From NCBI GenBank assembly GCA_024641635.1, contig JAHECS010000010.1, positions 1 to 64,000 of the forward strand: 64,000 bases of DNA, given 5' to 3'. The notes under the pieces were generated by a model. It searched no databases, was not told where the DNA came from, and was given only the letters and a program-made list of their open reading frames with translations. This document shows, in pieces, positions 32,825 to 42,091 of the stretch; the first letter of the stretch is position 1, and every line of letters begins with the position of its first letter. The stretch comes from Actinomycetes bacterium. GTDB lineage: Bacteria; Actinomycetota; Actinomycetes; S36-B12. The position numbers and the translations under genes are program-made.

Positions 32825-35800
32825 CTACCTGAACGCCTGCTCGACGACCGAGTGCTGCTCCTGCTCGTGCCGCTGATGCGTCCCGACCGCCGGTGAGGAC
32901 GAGGACGGCCGGGTGACGCCGCTGACCGGCCGCTGGATGATCTCCGGCAGGTTCATGGCCACGAACGACCATGCGCCCTGGTTGGCCGGCTCCTCCTGAA
33001 CCCAGGTGAGCTCGGCCTCGGGGTACTGCTCGAGCGCCGGCGGGAGGGTGCGCCACGGCAGGGGGTACAGGCGCTCGAACCGCAGGATCGCGACGTCGGT
33101 GATGCCGTTCTTCTCGCGGTGGGCAGCGAGGTCGTAGTAGACCTTCCCGCTGCACATGAGGACCTTGCGGATCCCGGGTCCGGTGAAGCCCGGGTCGGTG
33201 AGCAGCGGATGGAAGTGGCCGCTGGTGAACTCGGCCTTCTTCGAGACGGCCTTCTTCGCGCGAAGCAGGGACTTCGGAGTGAAGATGATGAGTGGGCGCA
33301 CGATGGTCGCGTTGGCCTGCAGGCGCAGGAGGTGGAAGTACGAGGCGGGCGTGCTGGGCATGGCCACGATCATGTTGTCCTGGGCGCACATCTGCAGGAA
33401 GCGCTCCGGGCGCGCCGACGAGTGGTCGGGACCCTGGCCCTCGTAGCCGTGCGGCAGCAGCAGGGTGAGCGACGACCGCTGTCCCCACTTCTGCTCGCCG
33501 GACGAGAGGAACTCGTCCACGATCGTCTGGGCGCCGTCGACGAAGTCCCCGAACTGCGCCTCCCACATGACGAGCGCGTCCGGGCGGGCGACGGAGTAGC
33601 CGTACTCGAACCCCATGGCCGCGAACTCGCTCAGCAGCGAGTCGTACACGTACAGCTTCGCGCCGTCGCGGTAGCACTGCTTGAGGGGCTTGAACTGCCA
33701 GCCCGTCTCCTTGTCGACGATCACCATGTGCCGATGGCCGAAGGTGCCACGTCGGACGTCCTGACCCGCGAGGCGTACCGTGCGGCCCTCCATCAGCATG
33801 CTGCCGACCGCGAGCGCCTCTGCCATGCCCCAGTCGATGGCGTCCTCGGCCACCATCGTGGCGCGGCGCTGAAGCTGCGGCTGCAGCCGCGGATGCACGG
33901 TGAAGTCGTCGGGAACCGTGAGCTGCGACGCGATGACGGTGTCGATCTCCTCCTGGCTGATCGCCGTGTGGATGTCGGTCGCCGCCGGCTGCGGCTCGAG
34001 CTTGCGCTCGCCCTCCGCGACGACGTCCTCCTTGGAGGGGCTGAAGGCTGTCTCGCCCTCGCCGGTACGGGTCTCCTGGAAGATCAGCTCGAGCTGCTCC
34101 TGGAAGTGCCGCAGGGCGGTTTCGGCCTCCTCGAGCGTGATGTCTCCACGGCCGATGAGGGACTCGGTGTAGTGCTTGCGAACCGATCGCTTCTGGTCGA
34201 TCACGGCGTACATCAGCGGCTGCGTCAGCGACGGGTCGTCGGCCTCGTTGTGCCCGCGTCGACGGTAGGTGACCAGGTCGATGACCACGTCCTTGTGGAA
34301 GGTCTGGCGGAAGTCGAAGGCCAGCTCCGCAACGCGCACGACCGCCTCGGGGTCGTCGCCGTTGACGTGGAAGATCGGCGCCTGGATCATCCGCGCCACG
34401 TCCGTCGGGTAGACCGAGGAGCGGCTGTACTTCGGGCTCGTGGTGAAGCCGACCTGGTTGTTGACCACGACGTGGATCGTGCCGCCCGTGCGGTATCCCT
34501 GGATCTGGGACATCTGCAGGGTCTCCGCGACGACGCCCTGGCCCGCGAAGGCCGCGTCGCCGTGGATCAGGACGGGCAGGACGTTGAATGCGTCCTCGCG
34601 TGGGAGCCGGTCCTGCTTGGCACGGACGATCCCCTCCAGCACCGGGTTGACCGCCTCGAGGTGCGACGGGTTCGCGGCGAGGTACACGCGCGTCTCGGTC
34701 CCGTCGGGCGCGGTGAAGATCCCGCTGGTGCCCAGGTGGTACTTGACGTCGCCCGAGCCCTGGACCTGGTCGTCGCCGAAGTCGCCCTCGAACTCACGGA
34801 ACACCTGCCCGTAGGACTTGCCCGCGATGTTCGTCAGGACGTTCAGGCGCCCGCGGTGGGGCATCCCGATGGCGACCTCGACGACGCTGTCGCTGGACGC
34901 GCTGATGAGGACCTGGTCGAGCAGGGGGATGAGCGACTCGCTGCCCTCGAGCGAGAAGCGCTTTTGGCCCACGTACTTCGTCTGCAGGAAGGACTCGAGT
35001 GCCTCCGCCTCGTTCAGCTTGTGCAGGATGCGCAGCTGCTCGTCGCGGTCGGTCTTCTCGTGCGGCACCTCGACGCGTTCCTGGATCCACTCGCGCTGCT
35101 CGGGGTCCTGGATGTGCATGTACTCGATGCCGATGGTTCGGGTGTACGAGTCGCGAAGGACACCGAGGATCCGCCGCAGCTTCATCAGCGGGCGTCCGCC
35201 GAAGCCGCCGGTAGCGAACTCGCGGTCGAGGTCCCACAGCGTCATGCCGTGCTGGAGCACGTCGAGGTCGGGGTGCATCCGCTGCTCGTACTCGAGCGGG
35301 TTGGTGTCGGCCATCAGGTGGCCGCGCACGCGGTAGGCGTGGATGATCTCCTGGACGCGGACCATCTTGCTCAGGTCCGTCTCGTGGCTCGCCGAGATGT
35401 CCTGCGCCCAGCGGATCGGCTCGTACGGGATGTGCAGGGATCGGAAGATCTTCCCGTAGAAGTCGTCCTCGCCGAGCAGCAGCTGGTGGATGCGACGGAG
35501 GAACTCGCCGGACTGCGCGCCCTGGATGATGCGGTGGTCGTAGGTGCTCGTCAGCGTCAGGATCTTCGACACCGCGTTCCGGGCGAGCACCTCCTCGGAC
35601 GCGCCCTGCCACTCGGCGGGGTACTCCATGGCGCCGACGCCGACGATGCAGCCCTGGCCGGCCATGAGGCGGGCAACCGACAGCTGCGTGCCGATGGTGC
35701 CGGGGTTGGTGAGGGAGATGGTCGTGCCCTGGAAGTCGCTGACCTGCAGCTTGCCGTTGCGCGCCTTGCGGACGAGGTCCTCGTAGGTCGCCCAGAAGGA

Positions 35801-36496
35801 CGCGAAGTCCATGTGCTGGGCGGACTTGATGCTGGGCACGAGAAGCTGGCGACTGCCGTCGGGCTTCGCGAGGTCGATCGCCAGGCCGAGGTTCACCTCG
35901 AGGTTGTTGACGACGGCCGGCTTGCCGTCGACCTCGGTGTAGGCGTTGTTCATCGCGGGGACGTCGGCGAGGGCCCGGATGATGGCGTAGCCGATCAGGT
36001 GGGTGAAGGAGACCTTGCCGCCGCGTCCGCGGGCGAGGTGGTTGTTGATGACGGTGCGGTTGTCCATGAGCAGCTTCGCCGGGACGGCGCGGACGCTGGT
36101 GGCGGTCGGGACGGTGAGGCTGGCCTCCATGTTGTCCACGACTCTGGCGGCGGGTCCCTTGAGGATCTTCGCCTCGGACGCGGAGGCGGGGCTGGCGGGC
36201 AGGCTGGTTCCGCCGGGGGGGACGTGGGTCGACGGGACGGGCGCCTCTGGCGCCGCCGGCACGACCGTCGGCACCGGCGCGGTGGGCTGGCCCACGACGA
36301 CCGTGGGCGCGACAGGCGGATCAGCGGGCCGGGAGACGAGCGGGGAGTACTCCGGTGGTGCGTATCCCTCGAAGAACTCCCACCACGCCGGGTCGACACT
36401 GCTGCGGTCGGTCAGGAACTGCTCGTAGATCTCGTCGACGAGCCACTCGTTGGGGCCGAATCCCACCATCCGGCTCTCGGGCGTCTCCGTGGCCAC
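32825..36496 (-). CDS. kgd: Multifunctional 2-oxoglutarate metabolism enzyme Kgd (E2-E1o fusion)
   Basis: This 1,223-residue actinobacterial enzyme fuses a succinyltransferase-type E2 domain to a thiamin-diphosphate E1 domain. An N-terminal tail (EIYEQFLTDRSSVDPAWWEFF) and a Pro/Val-rich linker precede the E2 catalytic domain (about 110-340), whose active His is in STYDHRIIQGA. The E1o part follows (HRGRLNVLTNIAGK, HGDAAFAGQGVVAETL, YRRRGHNEADDPSLTQP and the C-terminal HSSARPERFLQ). I start at the GTG at 36496 after GAGAGG; the 1,539-aa track ORF is readthrough of open frame. A TACGCT box at 36547-36552 (minus) may be its promoter. Confidence 0.96.
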   Translation of the reverse strand: MATETPESRMVGFGPNEWLVDEIYEQFLTDRSSVDPAWWEFFEGYAPPEYSPLVSRPADPPVAPTVVVGQPTAPVPTVVPAAPEAPVPSTHVPPGGTSLPASPASASEAKILKGPAARVVDNMEASLTVPTATSVRAVPAKLLMDNRTVINNHLARGRGGKVSFTHLIGYAIIRALADVPAMNNAYTEVDGKPAVVNNLEVNLGLAIDLAKPDGSRQLLVPSIKSAQHMDFASFWATYEDLVRKARNGKLQVSDFQGTTISLTNPGTIGTQLSVARLMAGQGCIVGVGAMEYPAEWQGASEEVLARNAVSKILTLTSTYDHRIIQGAQSGEFLRRIHQLLLGEDDFYGKIFRSLHIPYEPIRWAQDISASHETDLSKMVRVQEIIHAYRVRGHLMADTNPLEYEQRMHPDLDVLQHGMTLWDLDREFATGGFGGRPLMKLRRILGVLRDSYTRTIGIEYMHIQDPEQREWIQERVEVPHEKTDRDEQLRILHKLNEAEALESFLQTKYVGQKRFSLEGSESLIPLLDQVLISASSDSVVEVAIGMPHRGRLNVLTNIAGKSYGQVFREFEGDFGDDQVQGSGDVKYHLGTSGIFTAPDGTETRVYLAANPSHLEAVNPVLEGIVRAKQDRLPREDAFNVLPVLIHGDAAFAGQGVVAETLQMSQIQGYRTGGTIHVVVNNQVGFTTSPKYSRSSVYPTDVARMIQAPIFHVNGDDPEAVVRVAELAFDFRQTFHKDVVIDLVTYRRRGHNEADDPSLTQPLMYAVIDQKRSVRKHYTESLIGRGDITLEEAETALRHFQEQLELIFQETRTGEGETAFSPSKEDVVAEGERKLEPQPAATDIHTAISQEEIDTVIASQLTVPDDFTVHPRLQPQLQRRATMVAEDAIDWGMAEALAVGSMLMEGRTVRLAGQDVRRGTFGHRHMVIVDKETGWQFKPLKQCYRDGAKLYVYDSLLSEFAAMGFEYGYSVARPDALVMWEAQFGDFVDGAQTIVDEFLSSGEQKWGQRSSLTLLLPHGYEGQGPDHSSARPERFLQMCAQDNMIVAMPSTPASYFHLLRLQANATIVRPLIIFTPKSLLRAKKAVSKKAEFTSGHFHPLLTDPGFTGPGIRKVLMCSGKVYYDLAAHREKNGITDVAILRFERLYPLPWRTLPPALEQYPEAELTWVQEEPANQGAWSFVAMNLPEIIQRPVSGVTRPSSSSPAVGTHQRHEQEQHSVVEQAFR

Positions 36497-36571
36497 AGTG
36501 TGGTCCTCTCGGGTGCGGGTGCTGCAGGGGTGCGATTGGTTGTCCCAGCGTAGCCCGCTCCGCGCCCCCTC

Positions 36572-36664
36572 CCGAGTGGTCACTGCGCGCAGCGCTCCGC
36601 GTGCGCGCAGTGACCACTCGGCGCTGGTTGGGGGTGCCGGCGCGTGCGCGCAGTGACCACTCGG
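36572..36664. repeat. 20-bp dispersed repeat, copies 4-6, forming a hairpin
   Basis: CCGAGTGGTCACTGCGCGCA lies at 36572-36591 and inverted at 36602-36621 and 36645-36664. The first two form a perfect 20-bp stem with a 10-nt loop between the ABC permease stop and the kgd promoter. It may stop transcription from the upstream operon. Confidence 0.95.
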
Positions 36665-36666
36665 CG

Positions 36667-37479
36667 TCAGGTGATGTCGCGGCGCAGCGTCGTGCGGGAG
36701 GCGATCGCCGCGAACACGCCGGCGTAGGCCAGCAGCACGAGGATCCCGCCCCACGGCGGCAGCACATCCGCCGCGGACATGCCGCCGGACATGTCCGCCC
36801 GGAGGGCCACGGCCATCGCCGCGTTCAGCGCGCCCCCGGGCAGCCACTGCCCGACGGCAGGGAAGGCGAGCGTGACCAGTGCCTCGACCAGCATCACCCA
36901 CACCAGTGCCGTGACGATCGCCGCCACCTGGTTCGTGATGAGCGACCCGACGCTCACGCCGAGGATCGCCATCAGCGCCAGTCCGACGACGGCTCCCGCG
37001 AGCACCGAGGCCGCGGCCTCGAGGGTGATCGGCGCATGGTCGAAGGGCACGAGAGCAAGCGTGGTGGTCAGAAGGACCCCCGCGAACGCCACGACCGCGA
37101 CGCCCGCCCCGATGCCGGCGAAGAGTGCCATCTTCGCCACGAGGACGCGGCCTCGCATCGGTGTCGCGAGGAACGTCGACGTGATCGTCATGTGCCGGAA
37201 CTCGCTGGTCATGGCGATGACCCCGAGGAGCAGGACGAAGATCGACGCCGTGCCGGCCTGACCCAGAACCGCGGTGATGTACTCCGGCTTCGCGAGCAGG
37301 TCGTCGGTGAGCACCGTTCCCGCGAGGCCCTCCATGAGCCCGGGGGCCGCGATCAGCACGAGGGTTCCGGCCTGCACGGACGAGTACACGACGGCGACCG
37401 CGGTGAGCACCCACACGATGCGGGTCGTCGCCACCTTGCGCCACTCCGAGGCGACGAGATCGCGGGCCGGGGCGCTCAT
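36667..37479 (-). CDS. ABC-2 type transporter permease
   Basis: This is a 270-residue membrane subunit with six hydrophobic segments, beginning DLVASEWRKVATTRIVWVL, a pattern common to ABC-2 permeases of the ABC-type multidrug or antibiotic-resistance exporters. EFRHMTITSTFLATPMRGR is the cytoplasmic coupling region. The ATG at 37479 overlaps the ATPase stop (ATGA). With the ATPase it should form a homodimeric exporter; substrate is unknown. Confidence 0.9.
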   Translation of the reverse strand: MSAPARDLVASEWRKVATTRIVWVLTAVAVVYSSVQAGTLVLIAAPGLMEGLAGTVLTDDLLAKPEYITAVLGQAGTASIFVLLLGVIAMTSEFRHMTITSTFLATPMRGRVLVAKMALFAGIGAGVAVVAFAGVLLTTTLALVPFDHAPITLEAAASVLAGAVVGLALMAILGVSVGSLITNQVAAIVTALVWVMLVEALVTLAFPAVGQWLPGGALNAAMAVALRADMSGGMSAADVLPPWGGILVLLAYAGVFAAIASRTTLRRDIT

Positions 37480-38384
37480 GCGTCGCCTCGGGTCAGGTCG
37501 AGGAAGATCCGCTCGAGTGCGTCTGACTCGGTCGACAGCTCGTGCAGCTCGCAACCCCCGGAGAAGGCGAGGTGGCCGACCTCGGCGGCGGACAGCCCGG
37601 TCACGAGGATGGAACCGTCGGGCCGGGAGTCGGCCTCGACTCCGGATCCCTCTCGGAGCAGGAGCGGGAGCAGGCGTGCCTCGTCGGGCGATCGGAGCAC
37701 GACCCGCTCGCCCGTCGACAGGCTGCTGAGCGTTCCGGCCTGGACGAGTTCGCCCTTGTTGATGATGACGACGTCATCGACCGTCTGCTGCATCTCGGAG
37801 AGCGCGTGGCTGGAGACGAGGACGGTCCCGCCGGCCGCCGCGCGAGCGCGCAGGTATGAGCGCAGCCACGCGATGCCCTCGGGGTCGAGTCCGTTCGCCG
37901 GCTCGTCGAGGATGAGGGCGCCGGGATCGCCGAGCAGGGCGGTGGCCAGCGCGAGTCGCTGGCGCATGCCGAGGGAGTACTCCACGAGTCGCCGGCGGCC
38001 GGCGTCCGTGAGACCGACGGCCTCGAGGACCTCGTCGGCGCGTGACGCAGGCAGGCCGGCAGCGGCCGCCACGACCCGCAGGTGGTTGCGGGCGGTCCGC
38101 CCCGGATGGAAGCCGCTCGCCTCGAGAGCCGCGCCGACCATGCCGGTCGGGTTGGGCAGGTCCCGGTACGGACGGCCGTCGACGAGCGCCTGTCCGTCCG
38201 TCGGCCGGACGAGGCCGAGGAGGCAGCGCAGCGTGGTGGTCTTGCCCGAACCGTTCGGGCCGAGGAAGCCGGTCACCCGGCCGGGGGAGACGGTGAAGCT
38301 GAGGTCCTTCACCGCCGTGACGGAGCGACGGAACACCTTGGTGAGCGAGGCCACCTCGATCGTCGGGCCGGTGGTTGCGGTCAC
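37476..38384 (-). CDS. ABC transporter ATP-binding protein
   Basis: This 302-residue ATPase has Walker A GPNGSGKTTTLRC, the ABC signature as YSLGMRQRLALATALLG, Walker B LILDEPANGLDPEG and the H-loop His in VSSHALSEM. A C-terminal regulatory extension is typical of CcmA/DrrA-like exporters. The GTG at 38384 overlaps the DUF2568 stop. It forms a three-gene operon with the DUF2568 protein and the permease. Confidence 0.94.
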   Translation of the reverse strand: MTATTGPTIEVASLTKVFRRSVTAVKDLSFTVSPGRVTGFLGPNGSGKTTTLRCLLGLVRPTDGQALVDGRPYRDLPNPTGMVGAALEASGFHPGRTARNHLRVVAAAAGLPASRADEVLEAVGLTDAGRRRLVEYSLGMRQRLALATALLGDPGALILDEPANGLDPEGIAWLRSYLRARAAAGGTVLVSSHALSEMQQTVDDVVIINKGELVQAGTLSSLSTGERVVLRSPDEARLLPLLLREGSGVEADSRPDGSILVTGLSAAEVGHLAFSGGCELHELSTESDALERIFLDLTRGDA

Positions 38385-38755
38385 GTCTCCACGGTAGTCG
38401 CCTCGGGGCCGGGTGGTCGTCCCAGCGCGAGCAGGGACCCGAGCACGATGGCCTCACCGAGGATGAGCGCCAGCCCCCAGCCGCTCGCTCCGGCGGCCCA
38501 CAGTCCCATGGCCGCAGCGGCGAAGAGCGCGATCTCGACGACCAGCCGGACAGCGAGGGGAAGGCCGAGTCGTGCCTTGGGAGACAGCGCGAGTCCCCAC
38601 CCGGTCGCGACCACAACCGGCAGCCCCACCATGAGGACGACCTGGATGACCGTGCTGTCGGAGGCGTGCCACCCGATCCACCCCCAGGCCGCAAAGAGCG
38701 CCAGTTCGAGCAGGAACCTCAGCCCCAGGAACACGGCGACCAGGGTTGCACGCAT
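38381..38755 (-). CDS. DUF2568 (YrdB-like) membrane protein
   Basis: This 124-residue protein has four membrane helices in the DUF2568 pattern: LGLRFLLELALFAAWGWIGWH and, as an internal repeat, LAVRLVVEIALFAAAAMGLW. RxxxELALF occurs in both halves, suggesting ancient duplication. It is 6 nt downstream of rhodanese and overlaps the ABC ATPase start. Function is unknown. Confidence 0.82.
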   Translation of the reverse strand: MRATLVAVFLGLRFLLELALFAAWGWIGWHASDSTVIQVVLMVGLPVVVATGWGLALSPKARLGLPLAVRLVVEIALFAAAAMGLWAAGASGWGLALILGEAIVLGSLLALGRPPGPEATTVET

Positions 38756-38761
38756 GGGGGC

Positions 38762-39118
38762 TCAGGCGACGATGCCGGGGAGGTTGCGCTTGCCGACCAC
38801 TCGCCCACCAGCCGATTCCCAGGCGCGCATGCCACCGCGCAGCGTGACGGCTTCGACGCCCATGCCCTTGAGCGTGGTGGTGGCCGACCTGGCGCGCGAG
38901 CCGCTGCGGCAGACCACGATGACCTGTCGCTCCTTCGGGAGGCGCCGGCCAGCCTGGGCGGCGACCTGTGCCGCCGGGATGTGGATGGCCCCGGGCGCGT
39001 GGCCCGCGTTCCACTCGGCGTTCTCGCGGACGTCGAGCACGGTGGCGCCGTCTCCCACCAGCGCCAGCGCCTCTGCTGCGGACACCGCTGGCTGACGGAA
39101 CCTGTCGAACAGACCCAT
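38762..39118 (-). CDS. Rhodanese-domain sulfurtransferase
   Basis: This 118-residue single-domain rhodanese has DVRENAEWNAGHAPGAIHIP and the active-site loop VCRSGSRA, whose Cys accepts the persulfide. The C-terminal half (LRGGMRAWESAGGRV) is complete. The ATG at 39118 is used rather than the upstream track start because ATACCCCTTGGGGTAT intervenes. That palindrome resembles CsoR/CstR operators, and CstR regulators control rhodanese genes under sulfide or persulfide stress, so such regulation is plausible. Confidence 0.92.
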   Translation of the reverse strand: MGLFDRFRQPAVSAAEALALVGDGATVLDVRENAEWNAGHAPGAIHIPAAQVAAQAGRRLPKERQVIVVCRSGSRARSATTTLKGMGVEAVTLRGGMRAWESAGGRVVGKRNLPGIVA

Positions 39119-39127
39119 GGCGCGAGA

Positions 39128-39143
39128 ATACCCCTTGGGGTAT
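39128..39143. promoter_or_regulatory. CsoR/CstR-like palindromic operator
   Basis: ATACCCCTTGGGGTAT has 7-bp arms around TT and lies 9 nt before the rhodanese ATG, in the 28-bp gap after the sugar porter. It matches the ATACCCC-GGGGTAT pattern of CsoR-family operators. No CsoR-family gene is in the window. Confidence 0.7.
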
Positions 39144-39146
39144 GAG

Positions 39147-40604
39147 TCAGGCGGCCTGGGCGTCGGCGGCCGCACTGATCTGCTCGAGCGAACGCCCCGT
39201 GGTCTCCGGGACCCGACGCCGGACGAAGAAGATGGACACGATGGCGAAGAGGGTGAAGATGCCGTACGCCACGGTGAGGCTCTGCGCGGCGACAGGTGGG
39301 AATGCCGTGGAGACGACGAAGTTCGCGATCCAGTTCGCGGAGGCCGCGAGCGCCAGCGCGGCGGCGCGAATGCGGTTGGGGAAGATCTCGCCGAGCAGCA
39401 CCCACACCACCGGCCCCCAGGACATCCCGAAGAAGACCACGTAGGCGTTGAACGCGAGCACCGCCATCGTCGACGCGGTGCCGACGAGCTGGGGCTCGGT
39501 GCCTCCGGTCGCGTTCGCGACCTGAGGAGCCGTCCCGAAGATCACGGTGAGCATCGCCAGCGTCGCCACCATCCCGGCTGAGCCGACGAGCAGCAGACGC
39601 TTCCGGCCGACGCGGTCGATCAGGGCGATGGCGACGAGTGTCGTCGCGACATTGACCGCGTTGGTGATCATCGACGTGAAGAAGGCCTGGTCCTGGCTGA
39701 AGCCGACGGACTCCCAGATGAGGTTCGAGTAGTAGAAGACGGCGTTGATGCCCACGAACTGCTGGAAGGCACTCAGCAGGATGCCCACCCACACGATCGG
39801 CAGCAGGCCGAACCGCGAACCGCGGAGATCGCCCAGGCGGGACTTGTGCGCGCCGTCCATGGTGCTCTGGATCTCGAGCACCTTGGCGCTCTGGTCCGTG
39901 GTGAAAACCGACTCGAGCACCGAGCGGGCCTCGTCCAGGCGACCGGCCTCGACCAGGTACCTCGGGGACTCGGGGATGCGCAGCGCCATGAGGAAGTACA
40001 CGGCGGCAGGGACGAGCATGACCAGGAACATCCACTGCCAGGCCTCGATGCCGAGAAGCCACTCGGACGTGGACGAGCCGGCCAGCTGCACGATGAAGTA
40101 GTTGCTGACGCCGGTGGCGAAGATGCCGAGGACGATGGCCAGCTGCTGCAGTGATCCCAATCGGCCGCGCAGCTGGGCGGGGGCGATCTCGGCGATGTAC
40201 ATCGGCGCCACCACGCTCGCCACGCCGATTCCGGCTCCGCCGATGAGGCGCCACAGCATGAGGATCTCGACGTTGGGTGGGAACGCCGTCCCGACCGCGG
40301 AGGCGGCGAACAGGAGCGCGGCGATGAGCATGACGCGCCGGCGGCCGAACGCGTCGGCGAGCTGCCCGGCGAACCACGCTCCGACCGCGGATCCGACGAG
40401 GGCGATCGACACGACGAACGCCATGACGCCGGAATCCAGGTCGAAGGTCTCCGCGATCGCGGTGTTCGCCCCGTTGATGACGGCGGAGTCGAATCCGAAG
40501 AGGAAGCCGCCCATCGCTGCGGTGCTCGCAAGTCGCACCACGCGGCGAGTGTGATACCCCTCCGCGGGGCCGTTTCCCGCAGTGATCGGGGCTCCGTGAG
40601 CCAT
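39147..40604 (-). CDS. Sugar porter of the major facilitator superfamily
   Basis: This 485-residue, twelve-helix transporter has sugar-porter signatures: GGFLFGFDSAVINGA in helix 1, GQLADAFGRRRVM (loop 2-3), RLIGGAGIGVASVVAPMYIAEIAPAQLRGRLGSLQQLAI (PROSITE-like block) and DRVGRKRLLL. PETTGRSLEQI is at the C-terminus. Likely a proton symporter for a hexose or pentose. The ATG at 40604 follows GGAGG; the track start is 24 bases earlier. It lies upstream of rhodanese on the same strand. Confidence 0.93.
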   Translation of the reverse strand: MAHGAPITAGNGPAEGYHTRRVVRLASTAAMGGFLFGFDSAVINGANTAIAETFDLDSGVMAFVVSIALVGSAVGAWFAGQLADAFGRRRVMLIAALLFAASAVGTAFPPNVEILMLWRLIGGAGIGVASVVAPMYIAEIAPAQLRGRLGSLQQLAIVLGIFATGVSNYFIVQLAGSSTSEWLLGIEAWQWMFLVMLVPAAVYFLMALRIPESPRYLVEAGRLDEARSVLESVFTTDQSAKVLEIQSTMDGAHKSRLGDLRGSRFGLLPIVWVGILLSAFQQFVGINAVFYYSNLIWESVGFSQDQAFFTSMITNAVNVATTLVAIALIDRVGRKRLLLVGSAGMVATLAMLTVIFGTAPQVANATGGTEPQLVGTASTMAVLAFNAYVVFFGMSWGPVVWVLLGEIFPNRIRAAALALAASANWIANFVVSTAFPPVAAQSLTVAYGIFTLFAIVSIFFVRRRVPETTGRSLEQISAAADAQAA

Positions 40605-40691
40605 TGCCACCTCCGTGATCCACATCACACAAGCTGACGCGAACGTGAGCCCAGCGTGACCGTAGCGTTATGCGGGGTGAGTTGTCCGTCG

Positions 40692-40697
40692 TACCCT
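40692..40697 (+). promoter_or_regulatory. Leaderless-type -10 box of L,D-transpeptidase gene
   Basis: TACCCT lies 6 nt before the GTG at 40704 and supports that start over the ATG-type start at 40656. Confidence 0.55.
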
Positions 40698-40703
40698 TGT
40701 GCC

Positions 40704-42059
40704 GTGCGTCCTTCCCCACGTAGTGCCCTCGTCGCGGTTGCGGCAGTGAGCCTGGCCCTGTCCGCTGTCGTCGTCGCCGCCCCCGCCGGGGCGGACACGT
40801 CACCCTCGCCGAGCCCCTCCCAGGTCGCCGTTCCTGCCGCGCCGAGCATCACCAAGGTGGTCGGCGGACTCGCCAGCGGCCAGCTCGCTGTGAGGTACGC
40901 GCCGCCGGCCTCCGACGGCGGGGCCGTCGTCGCCGGATACGAGGTGACGATCGACGGGGGAACGACCTGGTGGCCGTGTGTCGGCACCACGGGCACGTGC
41001 ACCCTCACCAACCTGGCGAACGGCACGACCTACGACGTCTCCCTGCGCGCCGTCAACGCAGCCGGCCCCGGCGCCGCGAGCACCGTGGTGTCGGGCGTGC
41101 CGTCGGTGCCCGTCGGAACAGACCCGGACAAGCCGAAGAAGCTGCCGAAGAATCGGGCGTGGACCAACGCCACCTTCAAGGCAGCCGGCAACAACCTCGG
41201 GGTAGATGGCTCGCGGACCAAGCTCGGTGTCGGCACCCTCCCGCAACTCACGTTCACCCGGTCGATCCCCGACAAGCGTGTCGTGGAGTCGCACCTCGAC
41301 GTGAAGGCCATCCTGCAGGACGGTCGCGTGAAGCGGATCAAGGGCGCGTGGGGCTGGATCAGCGATCGCACGGCGGTGTTCCGGCCCATGAAGTACTGGC
41401 CCGGTCACGCGACGATCATGATCACCTCGACGCTCGACCGAGCAGTGCTCGGGACGGCGGGTCGCACCGCCGTGGTCGGATCCAAGAACCTCGCCAGCAC
41501 CTGGACCTTCAAGACGGCCCGCAAGTTCGTCGCGAAGGTCGACGGCCAGAAGGTCAACATGAGGGTGTGGATCGACGGCAAGAAGGTGAAGACGTTCCCC
41601 GTGTCACTCGGCAAGAGCGAGTGGGAGACCCGCAACGGCGTCAAGGTCATCAGCACCCTGAAGGAGGCTGACAAGACCTACACCAGCGAATCCCTGGGGC
41701 TGGGTCCTGAGGAGTTCTACGAGCTCGATGCGCCGTGGAACACCCGGCTCACGCCCACCGGCGAGTTCATCCACACGGCGCCATGGGCCTACGGCCGCAT
41801 CGGCAGGTACAACGGCTCGCACGGGTGCACGAACATGTTCGAGCAGGACGCCAAGTGGATCTTCGACAAGACCATCCCCGGTGACGTCGTGCTGTACCAG
41901 AACACCGGCGGGGACGACGTGCAGTCGTGGAACGGCCCAGGCGGGCTCTGGAACATCCCCTGGGACCAGTGGCTGAAGAAGTCGGCGCTGGGGCACGTGG
42001 GTTCCGTCGACACCACCGACTCCACCGCGGGCAGCGGCGGGCTGCAGGCCAGCGCCTGA
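40704..42059 (+). CDS. Secreted L,D-transpeptidase with fibronectin-III domain
   Basis: This 451-residue exported enzyme is predicted to make 3-3 cross-links in peptidoglycan. A signal peptide (ALVAVAAVSLALSAVVVAAPAGA) is followed by a Ser/Pro spacer and a fibronectin type III domain (about 35-130; VAGYEVTIDGG, YDVSLRAVNAAG). An Ig-like domain comes next and then the YkuD domain, whose active site is FIHTAPWAYGRIG plus SHGCTNM (catalytic Cys). The FnIII placement differs from the bacterial-Ig-only layout common in mycobacterial Ldt enzymes. The GTG at 40704 is chosen for its signal peptide and -10 box. Confidence 0.92.
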   Translation: MRPSPRSALVAVAAVSLALSAVVVAAPAGADTSPSPSPSQVAVPAAPSITKVVGGLASGQLAVRYAPPASDGGAVVAGYEVTIDGGTTWWPCVGTTGTCTLTNLANGTTYDVSLRAVNAAGPGAASTVVSGVPSVPVGTDPDKPKKLPKNRAWTNATFKAAGNNLGVDGSRTKLGVGTLPQLTFTRSIPDKRVVESHLDVKAILQDGRVKRIKGAWGWISDRTAVFRPMKYWPGHATIMITSTLDRAVLGTAGRTAVVGSKNLASTWTFKTARKFVAKVDGQKVNMRVWIDGKKVKTFPVSLGKSEWETRNGVKVISTLKEADKTYTSESLGLGPEEFYELDAPWNTRLTPTGEFIHTAPWAYGRIGRYNGSHGCTNMFEQDAKWIFDKTIPGDVVLYQNTGGDDVQSWNGPGGLWNIPWDQWLKKSALGHVGSVDTTDSTAGSGGLQASA

Positions 42060-42091
42060 CGCCTGCGCCCCAGCCCGGGAGGAATCCAGCC

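Noticed and set aside
33119-36553. Plus-strand 1,144-aa ORF opposite kgd
   Set aside because: It is a reverse-frame shadow caused by GC-rich codon bias, with low-complexity Val/Arg/Leu composition and no recognisable domain.
32825-37444. 1,539-aa version of Kgd
   Set aside because: The extra N-terminus is the antisense/other-frame reading of the ABC permease gene and the 20-bp repeats; GTG 36496 gives the family length.
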